Assembly (NCBI RefSeq): GCF_021018805.1
Contig: NW_026960611.1
Location: 1,178,001-1,242,000 of the forward strand
Length of the DNA: 64,000 bases
Source of the DNA: Prinia subflava
Taxonomy: Eukaryota; Chordata; Aves; Passeriformes; Cisticolidae
Direction of reading: 5' to 3'
The position numbers were made by a program, and so were the translations under genes. The notes beneath the pieces were generated by a model. That model worked only from the letters and a program-made list of their open reading frames with translations. It was not told the DNA's origin and made no database searches. Of the stretch, positions 37,521-48,430 are shown one piece after another. Position 1 is the stretch's first letter, and every line of letters starts with the position of its first letter.

Positions 37521-37797
37521 TGATACCACCCCCCGCTCCGTTCCTCCGGACCTCCTGCCCTCAAGCGGCCAACAAAGCCGTAATTAAATCGAGGTTTAAA
37601 TGTTCCTTGGATAAGGGAGGATAAAACCTCTTCCCTCAGTCTGGGTACGAATGGGAACCACGGTGACCCCCTCAGGGGCACAAAACTGCACAGTCCCCGC
37701 AGCTATGGTGAGGACAAAATGGCCTGCATCCCAGCCCTCACCAGGCCCCTTTTTACCTGATCGCATCCTGTGTCTTTTGGTCGACAGAAGCCGAATA
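37521..37797. other. Flank between CpG island and repeats
   Basis: Moderately GC-rich unique sequence; no gene recognised. A small frame here is not convincing. Confidence 0.5.
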
Positions 37798-38086
37798 TGA
37801 GCCAGCACGTGCCCAGGTGTCCAAGAAAGCCAAGGGCATCTTGACTTGTAACAGCAATAGTGTGGCCAGCAAGACGAGGGCTGTGATTGTGCCCCTGTAC
37901 TGGTGGGGCTGCACCTCGAGTACTGTGTTCAGTTATGGGCCCCTCACTCCAAGAAAGACATTAAGGTGCTGTAGCATGTCCAGAGAAGGGCAATGGAGCT
38001 TGGGGAAGGGGCTGAAAAAGTCCAGTGAGGAACAGCTGAGGGAGATGGGGGTTTATTCTGGAAAAGAGGAGGCTGAGGTGACCCAC
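37798..38086 (+). mobile_element. CR1 ORF2 3' fragment
   Basis: Contains decayed CR1 ORF2 C-terminal blocks (a GCACCTCGAGTACTGTGTTC segment near 37910, then the EEQLREMG-type end), cut at 38086 by an LTR. Both CR1 ends are truncated. Confidence 0.8.
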
Positions 38087-38721
38087 TGAAAAACTCCAAA
38101 ACTCAGAGCTGAAGTGAGTTTTAAAGTAGGTATGTAGTTTATTCAGCGCTGGACGCGATGCAGATAGTTCCCAAAGGCATGCGCGCCCCTCACTCACTCC
38201 CGTTTTCTTTTATCCTATAGAATGTTACATATGCAGCAAGTTTCACAATACCCCCATGCATATTCATCCCTTGGCTCCCCCCCTCCGCTTCGTATGCTAA
38301 TTAGCTTATCAGTACTTTGCGCCTGCGCAGTTGTCTCTGGTGGTTGTCTCGGAAGGAGTCTTCCTCTCGAGATGAACTTCTGACCCTATTGCCTTGCACA
38401 TGCTCACTGATCCTCTGGTCATAGTCCAAGCTATGAAACCAGTCTTTATCTGGTCCTGGGGCCTGAGGAGCCTCGTTATCTCAGTATCTCTGGTGATCTT
38501 GTATTCTTGTCTCCTGTTCTGGTAAACATCCTTCCCCTTGTCAGACATCCTAGCCTTCCTCCTTATTGTTCTCACACATCTGTCTTTTCCCTCCTTAGGC
38601 AACTGATACAGCACAAAGAGCAGCAAGTATTAAGCAACATATATCATCTGAATGCCTATTGCTAATAAATATCTTCTAATTTCTATGGCTAATAACCTCT
38701 AGTTTCCAATATCATGTTTCA
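38087..38721 (-). mobile_element. 3' LTR of ERV-D (family D)
   Basis: On the minus strand it starts TGAAACATG directly after a purine tract (AAAAGGGGG, 38725-38733) and ends GAGTTTTTCA at 38087. AATAAA on the minus strand at 38138-38143. Length is 635 bp. The env remnant lies upstream, so this is a 3' LTR. Its U3 shares a block with family C (TTAGCATACGAAGC...TGAATATGCAT). Confidence 0.8.
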
Positions 38722-38723
38722 GT

Positions 38724-40192
38724 ACCCCCTTTTCAATAAGGCAGTAAATTCTTTTACTTAGTGCAAATTACAGTCCTTACAATATGTTTCTCTCAATGCC
38801 TTCCCATGTACTTGGGATAAAGAGGTTAATATTGCTATTCATTGTAACAGTTTCCAATTCCAGATAAGCATTACAAAGGACAACACTAAACTTATACCAA
38901 CTAATATTAGTAGAACAATGATGGGGTGACATAATGTATTTAGGATCCCAGTTGTAGTAGGTGACCATCCAAAGAGTGAGTCCCACCAACTGACTTGCAT
39001 CTTGTTTCACTCTTTGCAGAACCTTGTTTATCTCTTTTGTGTCATGATGGATAGTAATTAGAGTTTTCTCTCCAGTTTCCTGAATATCTTTTAGAATTTT
39101 GACAAGGTCCTGATGATTAATTGTTTTACTAAAGTGAGATTCATTCCAGTAGGTGTGGGTGACAATTTGTGATATATTGTATGGTCGGACTTAACTAGCT
39201 GGTGGAACACAGCTGGTGCTGAACACAGAAAGTCACACCCTAAAATCTTAACAAAGTTACAAATACAAAGGTTAGACTGGTTCTTGCTAAGCAAAGTTAC
39301 ATTATCCCTGTCTATTTCCATAAAAGCACATGCAGTTCTCAAGCACACACAACCCTGACCCATATATACAAGTACAGTCTTTTGACTAGTATTTGGATGA
39401 ATTTCAAAGTGACAAACACCCTGGTCAGTGTCAAGACATATATCTCGAGCATCAGTTGTGTTACTTTCACAAATGAACCCTTGTTGGTCTTGGGTAATGC
39501 AAGATTCCAGATTCACAGTTTGCCATTTCTTATTTATTCTCTGTGCTCATGTTCTATGTTCTGAAGGGTCAAGCACTGATCTCTCATGATTCAGTCCTAA
39601 TGCTATAATGGGGTGAATAACATGAACTGTGGCATTGTGTATGGTGAGCACAAAAGCAGTAGCCATGTTAGCAATTGGATCATAGGTAAAGTTTACCAAA
39701 GTCCACCAAGACTGAAATTTCTTTTCAAAATCAGTAGCATTGTCCCAGACAGCTTTTCAAATTTCCATCGGAAAGGCTCCTTCGCTTCCTTCTCTTATAA
39801 TCAAGGCAGCTGTTGATTGCAGCCATAATTGTGCTTGTACAAAGCTAAAAGCCAAAGACACATTACTCTAAGCCATAGCAAGTGCATCTATGATTAACCT
39901 ATGGTCTTGGTCCTCTGCTTTTTCCCAACTTGGCAAAACTTTTGAAACCTGCCACTGACTGGTTCCCAATGCCAAGAAAGATGACTATAAGGGTTGTGTT
40001 AATTTTGTTAGATCACTTGTTGCTGTGTGCGGGGTTGCTAGTCCAGAACATGGAACAGGACTCCTACACGCTGCAGAGTTCCAGCTGATACAACAGAGAG
40101 ACAGCTGCTGCAATTACTTACAGAGATACCTCTCTTGGCTCAGTGGCTGAGATCGGTTACATCTGTACCATGTGTTAGTTCAAGTGCTGACT
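38724..40192 (-). pseudogene. ERV-D env remnant (SU/TM)
   Basis: Retroviral envelope remnant, which would mediate receptor binding and membrane fusion. Two open pieces (39516-39091, 141 residues; 39010-38777, 77 residues) and frames up to about 40015 follow one reading direction. They contain many N-glycosylation sites (NTS, NVT, NLT), cysteine-dense segments (CVCLRTAC, CICNF, CDFLC) and a C-terminal VKQDASQLVGLTLW-type stalk region. It is followed by a purine tract and 3' LTR. ERV-A interrupts it at 40193. Many stops; non-functional. The family is not identified beyond retroviral env. Confidence 0.65.
40027..40139 (-). repeat. Block shared with 62038-62149
   Basis: About 112 bp nearly identical to 62038-62149; both copies end at the same base (CTCTCTTGG on the plus strand). 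It reads on the minus strand as a possible env segment with SLC(C/G)IS and GLAT motifs, and has a GTAAGT donor-like site at this copy (GCAAGT at the other). Confidence 0.75.
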
Positions 40193-40754
40193 TGTCCCAG
40201 ACCGAGAATGGTGGTTGAAGATGCAGACCATCAGGGAGCCGGGGAAAGGAGACCGCTTTTCCTGGTGTTTACTTGCCAAGAAATTGGACGAGATGAAAGA
40301 GTGGGAGCTGGACTGCAGGGGGATTTTCTTAGTCCAAAGTTTATTTGAGCCCCAGCATGGGCTTTGAACCAGTCAAACAACCCCCACAGACCCCGATCAT
40401 GCGGTCTGTGGTCCCTTTTATTCGGGGGAGGAGTGGGAGTAAGGGGTAAGGAACCCACCAACAAGGGGGCAGGGGAGGAGACAATTCAGGTAGAGGGACA
40501 TTCAGGTGAGCCAGTGTTCTTCTAGGGGGGATTTACTTCCTTTGTTTTTCTCCTATCATTCAACGCCTTTCTCTGGAATTCCCCTGAGGAGGTAAAACCC
40601 CTCTCGTTGATGGACATGTCTCTGGGGAGGGGATGTAGAAGGTTCTGGGGGTCTGGGGAAAAGGGAGGACTGACCCAAACCTGGGGGAGGGGGGGGGGGC
40701 AGGGAAAAACCATTAACAGGAATGAACTCTCACATCATAAAACACAGCACAACA
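40193..40754 (-). mobile_element. 3' LTR of ERV-A
   Basis: On the minus strand it begins TGTTGTGCTGTG right after a purine tract and ends GGTCTGGGACA. ATAAAAG (40416-40422) could act as TATA box and AATAAA lies at 40340-40345, giving a short R region. Length is 562 bp. Confidence 0.85.
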
Positions 40755-40777
40755 TCTTCCCTTTTTTTTTTTTTTTT
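40755..40777 (-). promoter_or_regulatory. Polypurine tract of ERV-A
   Basis: On the minus strand, a run of 16 A followed by GGGAAGA directly precedes the LTR TG. This is the expected plus-strand DNA primer position. Confidence 0.8.
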
Positions 40778-40809
40778 GTATAAAAAGTAGAGGACTGGAT
40801 TTGGGTTGC

Positions 40810-42202
40810 TTAATGCTTGCCAAACCAAGGTTGGTAAATTGGTCCTTCTTCATCGGGAAGTCTAGTGATTTCAACTGGGGCCTCTAGGTCATCTGTTGGA
40901 GCACTGAGGGTTTCTAGATGGTAAACCTCAGGAGGGGAAGATGAGCTTGAGATTAATTTAAAAACCATTTGCTTGATTAGTCCAAAAATGATGCTAACAA
41001 CTACAATAACAATAAGTAAAATAAACAATACTAAAACCACAGTTTTCAGCATAGATCCCACTCAGCCTGAGAGTCCCCAGCCTTTAAACAGTCTGCTCAG
41101 CCAGTCTTCTGTCTCTTTCTTGATGTCATTCACCATGATTTTCATTTTGTCGATCGTGGCATGGATGTTCTCTGCTTTCGATGACAAGTTGAGGCAGCAA
41201 AGACCTTCAAATTCTTCACAGCGATGGTTGTGCAGGAAGAGCAGATAATTGATGGCCACCCTGTTTTGAATGGTAGCTTGCCCGGTAATTTCCTCGTCTG
41301 ATAAGAGGTCACTCAAGGCAGTAGAAGTGAGGTTTACGTGTATGGCTACCCAACATTCCAATCGGCCTAATTCTCCCATGGTTTTTGCTGCCGAGATCCA
41401 CGGCAGGAGGACTGTAATTGCAGTGGCCTTAAATCTGGACCAGTGAACAATTTCTGAATTACAGTCTGGGTCTAATTGTCTTAAGTGTCTTTTTTGGATG
41501 GCAAATTTATTTGTATTATTTTTCATCTGCCAATGCATTAAATTTGTTCAATTTGGGGTAAATAGGCTCAGTTTGCCAAAAGTGCATGGACCTCCAAGCA
41601 GACGAGGGGGGAGACCTGCTCATGCTCTCCCCACATATCAAAAACACACCTTTTGGGAGCTCATGGGGCTTATAAACTTCACCTGATGAGTGCATGACTA
41701 GGACCGAATTTTCGCACCAGTTTTTGTCCATGCACTGTGGGTTGCTAGGGTAAGGATAAGTGTTTGGTTCAACTTCATAAGGTGGCATGCGGGGATTAAA
41801 TTTAAAGTGAATGCAAAAGGTTGCATTTATGGAGCCCAAGAGATGGAATTCTTGTGGCTCTCTTTTTGGCACCGGTAACTGCCTTGCCCACTTCTGCCAG
41901 AGCAGTAACAGATTGTCAGCAGGGTATTGACCAGGAGGAGGTGCGAGTGAGTTAACTTCATTTAAAGCATGCCACATTTCATCTGGGAACTCTGCGGATT
42001 TGAAAGGAACCCCTACTAGGCACGTTGACAGGGGGTCAGAGGCTGATGCTGTGGAGGGACAGATGTGGTCTTGTCCAAGGGCCTCGGTCAAGGTGGTCCA
42101 TACATTTGCTTTGGGCTGAGGGACTATCCAGAGGCTCGCTGGTGGAATGGTCATGAGCAGGACAAGGAGCAGACTCGGTCTCATGATGTCTCGAGACTGC
42201 AC
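40810..42202 (-). pseudogene. ERV-A env (SU and TM)
   Basis: Envelope glycoprotein in three pieces. SU: 42202-41516, 228 residues, with a hydrophobic signal after the second Met, residues of about 7-27, then an NVWTTLTEAL-type N-terminal motif. SU end and TM ectodomain: 41538-41062, with a coiled-coil region and CEEFEGLCC, a CX6CC motif. C-terminal membrane span (LVLFILLIVIVVVSIIFGL) and cytoplasmic tail: 41061-40810. CX6CC is typical of gamma- and alpharetroviral TM rather than classic betaretroviral envelopes. Frame changes near 41530 and 41061 break it. Confidence 0.8.
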
Positions 42203-42332
42203 GCTGACAGTGGGATCTAAACTGGTAAAAGAAAACTTAAAACAGAGAGAATATTACAAACAATTCCAGACAGAAGGAATCAGTGGAATTTCTTCCAGGG
42301 AACTCACGCAGCGTCTCCTCCTCCAAGCAGCA

Positions 42333-43394
42333 TTAGCAACTTGGGGCACTTCCGTAGACTCTCCTGAGACCTTGGGGATATAGGGCTTTACCCATTTGGA
42401 TGGAACCCACTTTAAGCCAGAGGGGGTAGACACACAGGCCACGTCCCCATGTGACTAATTTGTAAGGTCCCACCGTCCTCCAAGTCTCAGGGTCTTTTAC
42501 TAGGACTGGAGGCTTTTCTTTCAGTGACATTTGACTGTTCCCTGCAAAGTGTCGTACGATTGGTGGATTCAGGTTGTCAGAAGAACAGTTCAGAAAATTA
42601 ACTGTGAAAAGTGCTCTGGACAACCGAATGTGAGGCGGTTCTACTTTCAGGACCTGATGTTGTTGGTCCAGGACTCTTTTGATATCACAGTGAGTCCTTT
42701 TTACTATGGCTTGACCTGTAGGGGAGTAGGGGATGCCTTTTTTGTGCTCTACTCCCCATTGTTGCAGGAAACTCCTTAATTCTTTGGATTTGTAAGTGGG
42801 CCCGTTATCAGTTTTCAAACGCTTGGGAATACCCATGAAAGAGAAAGCTTGTAGGAGGTGTTTTATGGCATCAAGCAATGATTCCCCTGTGTGGGCAGAG
42901 GCATAGACTGCTCCAGAAAAGGCATCTACTCTGACATGAACATATCTTTGCTGTCCGAATGATTGTATGTGTGTTACATCGGTTTGCCATAGCTCACAAC
43001 TGTTCAACCCCCTCGGGTTTGCTCCTGCACTCACTGTAGGGAGTGCGTGTTGTTGGTAAATGGGGCATGTGGTTAAAATCGCTCTGGCCTGTTCTCGGGT
43101 GATGTGAAACTGGTGGACTAGGCCAGGTGCATTTTGGTGGAAAACCTGGTGGCTGATTTTGGCCTGTTCAAAAACGTTTGGGAGAGGAGCTACCTCTGCA
43201 GGTGCAGCGAGAGCATCTGCCCTTCTGTTGCCTTAAGCGATGAACCCAGGTAAATCGGTGTGTGACCTGATGCATCACATGAAATGGTTGCTCTCGGTGG
43301 GAGACTGGCTTTACAAGTTTTGAGAGCAATTTGAAAAGTGCCATGTTGGACACTTCTTGCAGTATTGCTTGATCTGCCCTGGATACTACCCCTG
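42333..43394 (-). pseudogene. ERV-A pol: end of RNase H and integrase
   Basis: Integrase inserts viral DNA into the host chromosome. The zinc-binding N-terminal part is visible about 43190-43040; the catalytic core is in the 233-residue piece 43034-42333. Catalytic aspartates are seen in WQTDVTH (residue 19) and KTDNGPTY (residue 76). The third position, 35 residues further in IVKRTH, is Lys where Glu is expected. The C-terminal DNA-binding part, WRTVGPYKLVTWG, is present. A frameshift near 43250 separates RNase H from integrase. Confidence 0.85.
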
Positions 43395-44127
43395 TGTCTT
43401 GGGTTAAAAAATGTAACCAGAAATGTGTATTCTGTTTTCATCTGTTGAAACCGGTTGGGAGATATTGTTCTTTATCTCTTGTAACTCTAGGGGGGGGGAA
43501 GAGGGCAGATGCCTTCTGTTAATGGGACAACTGATAACACCAGCTAAGGCAGTGCCTTCTTATCTCTTCCTCCACCCATCCTCCTCCGAGGGGCATCACC
43601 TGTGAATGGGCCATTTAAGGCCTCTCACATGATTGATAACATTACTTCATTCCATTGTGAGATGCTCCACCCAGTGGGGAGGAGCCAACCATTCCCTACC
43701 CAGATAAAATGGGGACACAGGGACCTCAGAGCACTCCTCTTTTCCACGGGATTCTCAGAGGAAAACTGGACTCATCTCACTGCCACTACAGGATCATCTC
43801 TACTCCAACAGAACCACATCTGTCACTCCAGGATGACTTATTCGGACTGCTTCCAACACCCTGGCTGACAGGGTGTCAGGTCGTATTCCTGACTCTGTCA
43901 GGGTTTTCTAGGACTTTTGTTTGCTTGCTTGCTTGTTTTTTTTTGTATTACTGCATTTGCATTTTTAATATTCCTAGTAAAGTACTGTTACTCCTATTCC
44001 CATATCTTTGCCTGAAAGCTCCTAATTGCAAAATTGTAATAATTTGGAGGGAGGGGGTTTTACATTCTCCACTCCAAGGGAGACTCCAGTTTTCCCTGAC
44101 AGATACCCGTCTTTCCAAACCTAGACA
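43395..44127 (+). mobile_element. Solo LTR in ERV-A RNase H
   Basis: Begins TGTCTTGGG and ends CCTAGACA, with inverted termini. Flanks CCCTG (43390-43394) and TCCTG (44128-44132) match at 4 of 5 bases. AGTAAA signal near 43976. Its 3' half resembles family F. It splits RNase H just after the third catalytic Asp segment (ADSTYV). Length is 733 bp. Confidence 0.85.
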
Positions 44128-45866
44128 TCCTGCCACGTAGGTGGAGTCTGCAACTAAATTGAATGGTTCAGAGAACCTTTCAAAGGCTCTAACAACTGCA
44201 GACAATTCAGCAACCTGAGTTGAACCTTCCACCTCAGCAATGTCTGTCTCCCACTGCTGAGTTTGAGGATCTTTCCAAGTCACAACAGACTTGTGGGATC
44301 TTCCTGACGCGTCCGTAAAGACGGTTAGAGCTTTCAAAGGTCTCCTGCTTTGAACACTTTCTAATTTTAGAGTGAACTGAACTTCTTGTTTGAAAATTTT
44401 GTGGGCCGGTCTATGGATAGAAATTTGTTCTGAGTAGGAATCCAGAGCAAACTGCAAGGCTTCATTTTCTTGAAGCAAGTGTTCTAATATTGCCTTAAGT
44501 AATTTGGCCCGATTTTAACCTGATTGGAATGTGAATGCACTCAGTCACATCCTGCCAGTTCCCTGGTCCGGGTTCTAGCTTTCCGGATCAGTTTTGCTAC
44601 CAGCTCTTGGGGCTTTGTCAGTCTCTTGGACCTTTGGTGACTGAGGAAAACCCACTCTATGATCAAGAGTGGGTCCCTCTGGTCCTGGCCCTTTTTGGGT
44701 GTTTCTTTTGCCTTGTGTGTTTGATTTTGTTCCCACTGGAAAATGATTCCATGGAGGTGCGGTAACTTACCTGAGATGATAAATTTGAATGGCAGATCAG
44801 GCTGACATTGGTTGGCCTGTCTTGTGGACATTGTTGTCTGAACCTTTTCTAGTGCTTTCTGTGCCTCTGGGATTATAGCCCTGGGAGAACTCAGCTCCTC
44901 TCCCCCTTTCAATAAATCGAAAAGGGGGGCAAGGTCTTCGGTGGTCAGACCCAGCCAGGGCCTTACCCAATTCAAGGACCCACACAACTGATGGACATTG
45001 GCAAGGGTCTTGATTTTCGTTTTGATCTCTAATTTTTGAGGAACAATGGTCCTCTTCCCAATTTCCAAGCCCAAATACTTCCAGGGTGGCATCTTTTGAA
45101 TTTTCTGTTCCTGGAACTCGAACCTTGCAACAATCAATGCATTGATCATTAGGTCAAGCATGTGGGTGAGTAGATCATCAGAGGGGGCACATACAAGGAT
45201 ATCATCTATATAATGATAGATGATGGCCTTTTCTGTGGCTGCACACACCGGGGACAGCAAGGAAGAGACATACCATTGGCAGATAGACAGCAAGGCTTTT
45301 AATCCTTGTGGCAAAACCCTCCAATGGTACCTCTTCCTCGAGGCTTCTCTGTTGATCGTGGGGACTGAGAATGCAGAATGCGGGGCATCGTCAGGGTGTA
45401 GGGGAATTTGGAAGAAACAATCTTATATGTCAATACAGCCAAATTCCAGTTTTGGGGGAGCATCGCTGGGGATGGCATTCCAGGTTGGAGAGCCCATATC
45501 TTCAATGACATTATTAATTTGTCAGAGATGGTGGAGGAGCTGCCATCTCTTTTTGTCAGCCTTCTGTATGACAAACACTGGGGAGTTCCACGGAGACGTG
45601 GTCTCCACGATGTTACCCTTCTTTAACTGCTCTTCCACTAGCTCCTCAAGCGCCTTCAGTTTTTGTTTGTTGAGCAGCCACTGTTCTACCCAGACTGGTG
45701 TATCTGTTGTCCAATTCAGTTTTTGGGTAGGGCGCTTGTCAGTGACCGCTGCCCCCAAATCCTGTGGAGAGTCTGGAATGTCAGTTGTGACTCCCCACTG
45801 GGCCATCAGGTCTCTCCCCAACAAGGGGTCTGGATAATCTATAACAAACGGACGTATATTTGCCAA
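44128..45866 (-). pseudogene. ERV-A pol: reverse transcriptase and RNase H
   Basis: RT fingers 45866-45522 ([11 protein letters not shown], then [20 protein letters not shown]). A frameshifted central part follows (about 45574-45300). Palm and connection are in 45314-44541 with the intact catalytic box YIDD near 45205 and thumb sequence. RNase H is in 44478-44128, with TDASG, the Glu in QVAELSAV and the Asp in ADSTYV. The order and motifs match betaretrovirus-like (ERVK) pol. Two frameshifts and an LTR insertion inactivate it. Confidence 0.9.
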
Positions 45867-45869
45867 TTG

Positions 45870-46389
45870 TCAATTTGGCCCCTCAATTTGGATGATGCTC
45901 TTGGATTGTCTTGCTAATTGCATGCCCCCTATACCTCGAACGTGACCAGCCAAGTTTTGCAAAGCCCAATGTGATGGCCAAGTGTGTGCTGGGAATATCG
46001 TGCAGTCTGCCCCAGTGTCTAAAAGCATTTTAATGTGTTTTGACTCCCCATTCCCTCTGACATTACACCAGATTTCAGGTTTGTCTTTCCCAATAGCTTG
46101 GACCCGGACGACTGTGGGTCCCTGTTTTTCGGTGTCTTCAGGTGGAGTTGGCGCCGGGATAGCTTGTGCTATGATTTGTCCTTTGGGAAGAAACAGGGAT
46201 GGGTGGAAACCGTCCAGCCAGAGAACGAGTTGCTCAGGGTCTGATGTTACCATCCCTGGAGCAATCTCGATTCCTTGTGGTGCGTGTTTGGTGTCCCCAA
46301 TTATGATGTACTTACAGTTAGTTCGGTGCTTAATACTGTTGTTGCCAATCAACAGAGACAGAATGGCACTCAACGTCTTTCAAATGTAA
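45870..46389 (-). pseudogene. ERV-A pro: dUTPase-like segment and aspartic protease
   Basis: The 167-residue open piece has an N-terminal dUTPase-like part (IEIAPG...., then LPKGQIIAQAI, resembling the last conserved box of dUTPases) and then the protease with LLDTGADCTIF near 46020 and a GIGG flap-like motif. A dUTPase fused ahead of protease in the pro frame is a betaretroviral hallmark. Most of the dUTPase catalytic core is missing or decayed. The DTG box is intact. It is followed at once by RT. Confidence 0.8.
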
Positions 46390-46639
46390 TGGCTCTGGCA
46401 GCAGCAATCTGAAAGGCTCGTTAGCAGATACAATGGTTAGAGTAGGTTTCACATCTGGTGGTGGACCAGCAGAAGTGGTCTTTGAAGCATCTGCTTCACT
46501 TAGAGGAATTGAAATATTATTGCGTGTTTGGTCTTTTTCGCTTCCCTCATTCCCTTGGCCTGCGCTTTTTGTGTCTGCGTGCCTTGCAGGCCGGCGCTCC
46601 CCATTCAGTTTTTTTGTTGTTGACCCCCTGGGAGCTGTT

Positions 46640-46867
46640 GCAGTTCTTTTTCCTTGCTATTTTTAAATTCATCGAACTGCTTTTTCAGTGGACACCGGTT
46701 AACCCAGGGCCCAAGGTTCTTACAAAGCAGGCATGGTTTTTTGGGGTCTATTGTTGGTCTTCACTGGTGCCCAGTGTGCTGCTGTGCTGATGGAACAGGT
46801 GCTGGGCTGGCAATGGTGAATCTCTGTGGTGGTCTTGGCAGCAGCCTTGGTCTGGCATCTTGAGCCA
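46640..46867 (-). pseudogene. ERV-A gag: nucleocapsid part
   Basis: On the minus strand a zinc-knuckle-like segment reads CLLCKNLGPWVNRC near 46686-46727. Spacing matches CX2CX4HX4C, but the His position is Pro. Upstream gag continues across ERV-B at 57666. The segment 46390-46640 links to pro and has stops. Confidence 0.6.
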
Positions 46868-47608
46868 TGTCAGAGTCTAGAACATCCCTCTGGCCACCCT
46901 GAAGGGTTTGGAGACTGGACAGAGGGGTCTGGGTTCTGTACAAGGGGGTCAGACAGCCTCACACAGAGCCCAGGAGGACACTGCCTCTGATCCCTGTCCA
47001 TGGGACTGAATGCCCACATTGTATGAAGAATCACAAGCTGAGAGAATTCAAAATAAGTAGTAGTTAGTTTATCACAGAGTGTAAATGTAGAATCTAGGAT
47101 TTTTAGTATATGGATTTGAAGAGGCAAGATGGAGGAATTGGGGAGTGGTCCTGTCCTCCTTGTTCTTGTTCTCGTCTCCTATTTTCTGCTGAGTTGTATC
47201 ACAAGGATTGGTTTAGAGTAGAAATGACATGTTAACATAGGTAGTAAGTATTGGTAAGATTTTGTAAATGAAAAGTATGTTGTGGACGGTGGTTGGACCA
47301 GGGAAATGGTACAAAGGGTCCAGGACCCTCTGATCTGCCCAGTCTGCCACATGTCCTGCTCTGCTGAAGGTGCCTTGCAGAGCTGAGAAAGAACTAAGAT
47401 AATGTACCCTGCCAGGGATGCCTGGCAGAGCTGAGAAAGAACTGAGAGATAATGAAGAATAAACAACCTTGGAAACATGCACTGGCGGACTCAGCTTGTC
47501 TTCTCTGGCTCCAGCGTGAGACCTTTTGGGCAAGGGAAGCTCGAAAGCCTTATTACCTCGGGGAACAGCAACCCCAAGGAAAGTCTCAGGGCACAGCAAC
47601 CCTGAGAG
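46868..47608 (+). mobile_element. 5' LTR of ERV-B
   Basis: Starts TGTCAGAG and, by comparison with the target duplication, ends CCCTGAGA, so GA replaces the usual CA. AATAAA at 47458-47463. A repeated GCAGAGCTGAGAAAGAACT unit occurs twice at about 47374-47434. Length is 741 bp. From about 340 bp to its end it matches the 3' LTR without visible substitutions. Confidence 0.9.
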
Positions 47609-47611
47609 AGT

Positions 47612-47629
47612 GGCACCCAATCATCTCAG
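47612..47629 (+). promoter_or_regulatory. Primer-binding site of ERV-B
   Basis: TGGCACCCAATCATCTCA, 3 nt after the LTR end. The first ten bases match the tRNA-Lys(1,2) site except one G to A; the remainder does not. The primer tRNA is therefore unsure. Confidence 0.5.
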
Positions 47630-48430
47630 GAGCCACGAACCCTCAGAAAGCCAGATGCCAAAACCTCAGCACTAGAAGACAAGAAGAAGAGACTCAGCAG
47701 GTCGCCGACCTTGGAACTTCAGCCGGACCGACGTGAACCCAGGGGCCCAGGGCTGCATGATTCCACAGCTGCCGGACAGTAAGGGACCACACCGGTTCCA
47801 GTTCCACAAGGAGGAAGAACTTGCACCTAGGTGAAACTGGTCAAAAACCCAGAGCACAGGGGGAATGTATCCCAGAAGTAGCTACATATCTTATTAACTC
47901 TGCAGAGCATCATTGCTGCATAGCCTGCAGCTCTATTTAACAAAGAGCCAGCAGCTCTTTAACAATAGATTTGCCTCGAAATTCCACACTGTAGAATGGA
48001 ACTACTGTTCCAAACAGAATTCTGGAAAGAGGTGAACAGAAAGCTATATTAAAAAGCCACAACAAGAGATGAAGCAGCTCTCAAATTGTTGGCACCAGCA
48101 AGACCATTGCTGGAAATAATATCACAGAATACCGGGGAAGAATATAAATTCCCACAGCAGCAGAGAGGCAAAGAGGAACCAGATTCCCAGCCCTCTGATC
48201 AACAGTGAGCCCACATGCTGACCGCAACCCCAGAAAAGGGAGGGGACGCTCAAAATCAGTCTCTAACAGTTTCCCAGACATCCCCACAATCTATAAACCT
48301 GCCACAAACCTCCTCACCAACTCCAGGAAAATTACAGCTCTTCATTCATCCTGCTTTGCAGGAACACCTTGATATGATATTTTATGAAATTGAGTCCTCT
48401 GCACGCAAGTGTAAACCTAGGCAGAGGCAT
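47630..48430 (+). other. ERV-B leader and beginning of gag region
   Basis: Non-coding leader with a donor-like CAG|TAAGG site near 47779, followed by decayed frames. A 166-residue open piece starts at 48215 and has a plausible gag-like N-terminal part (residues 1-80), but its C-terminal half is the CpG-rich block. Not assignable to a known domain. Confidence 0.4.

Noticed and set aside
36431..37681. Long overlapping frames in the CpG island (up to 226 residues)
   Set aside because: GC-rich composition gives open frames on both strands; no domain and no conserved start. Better explained as promoter/5' UTR.
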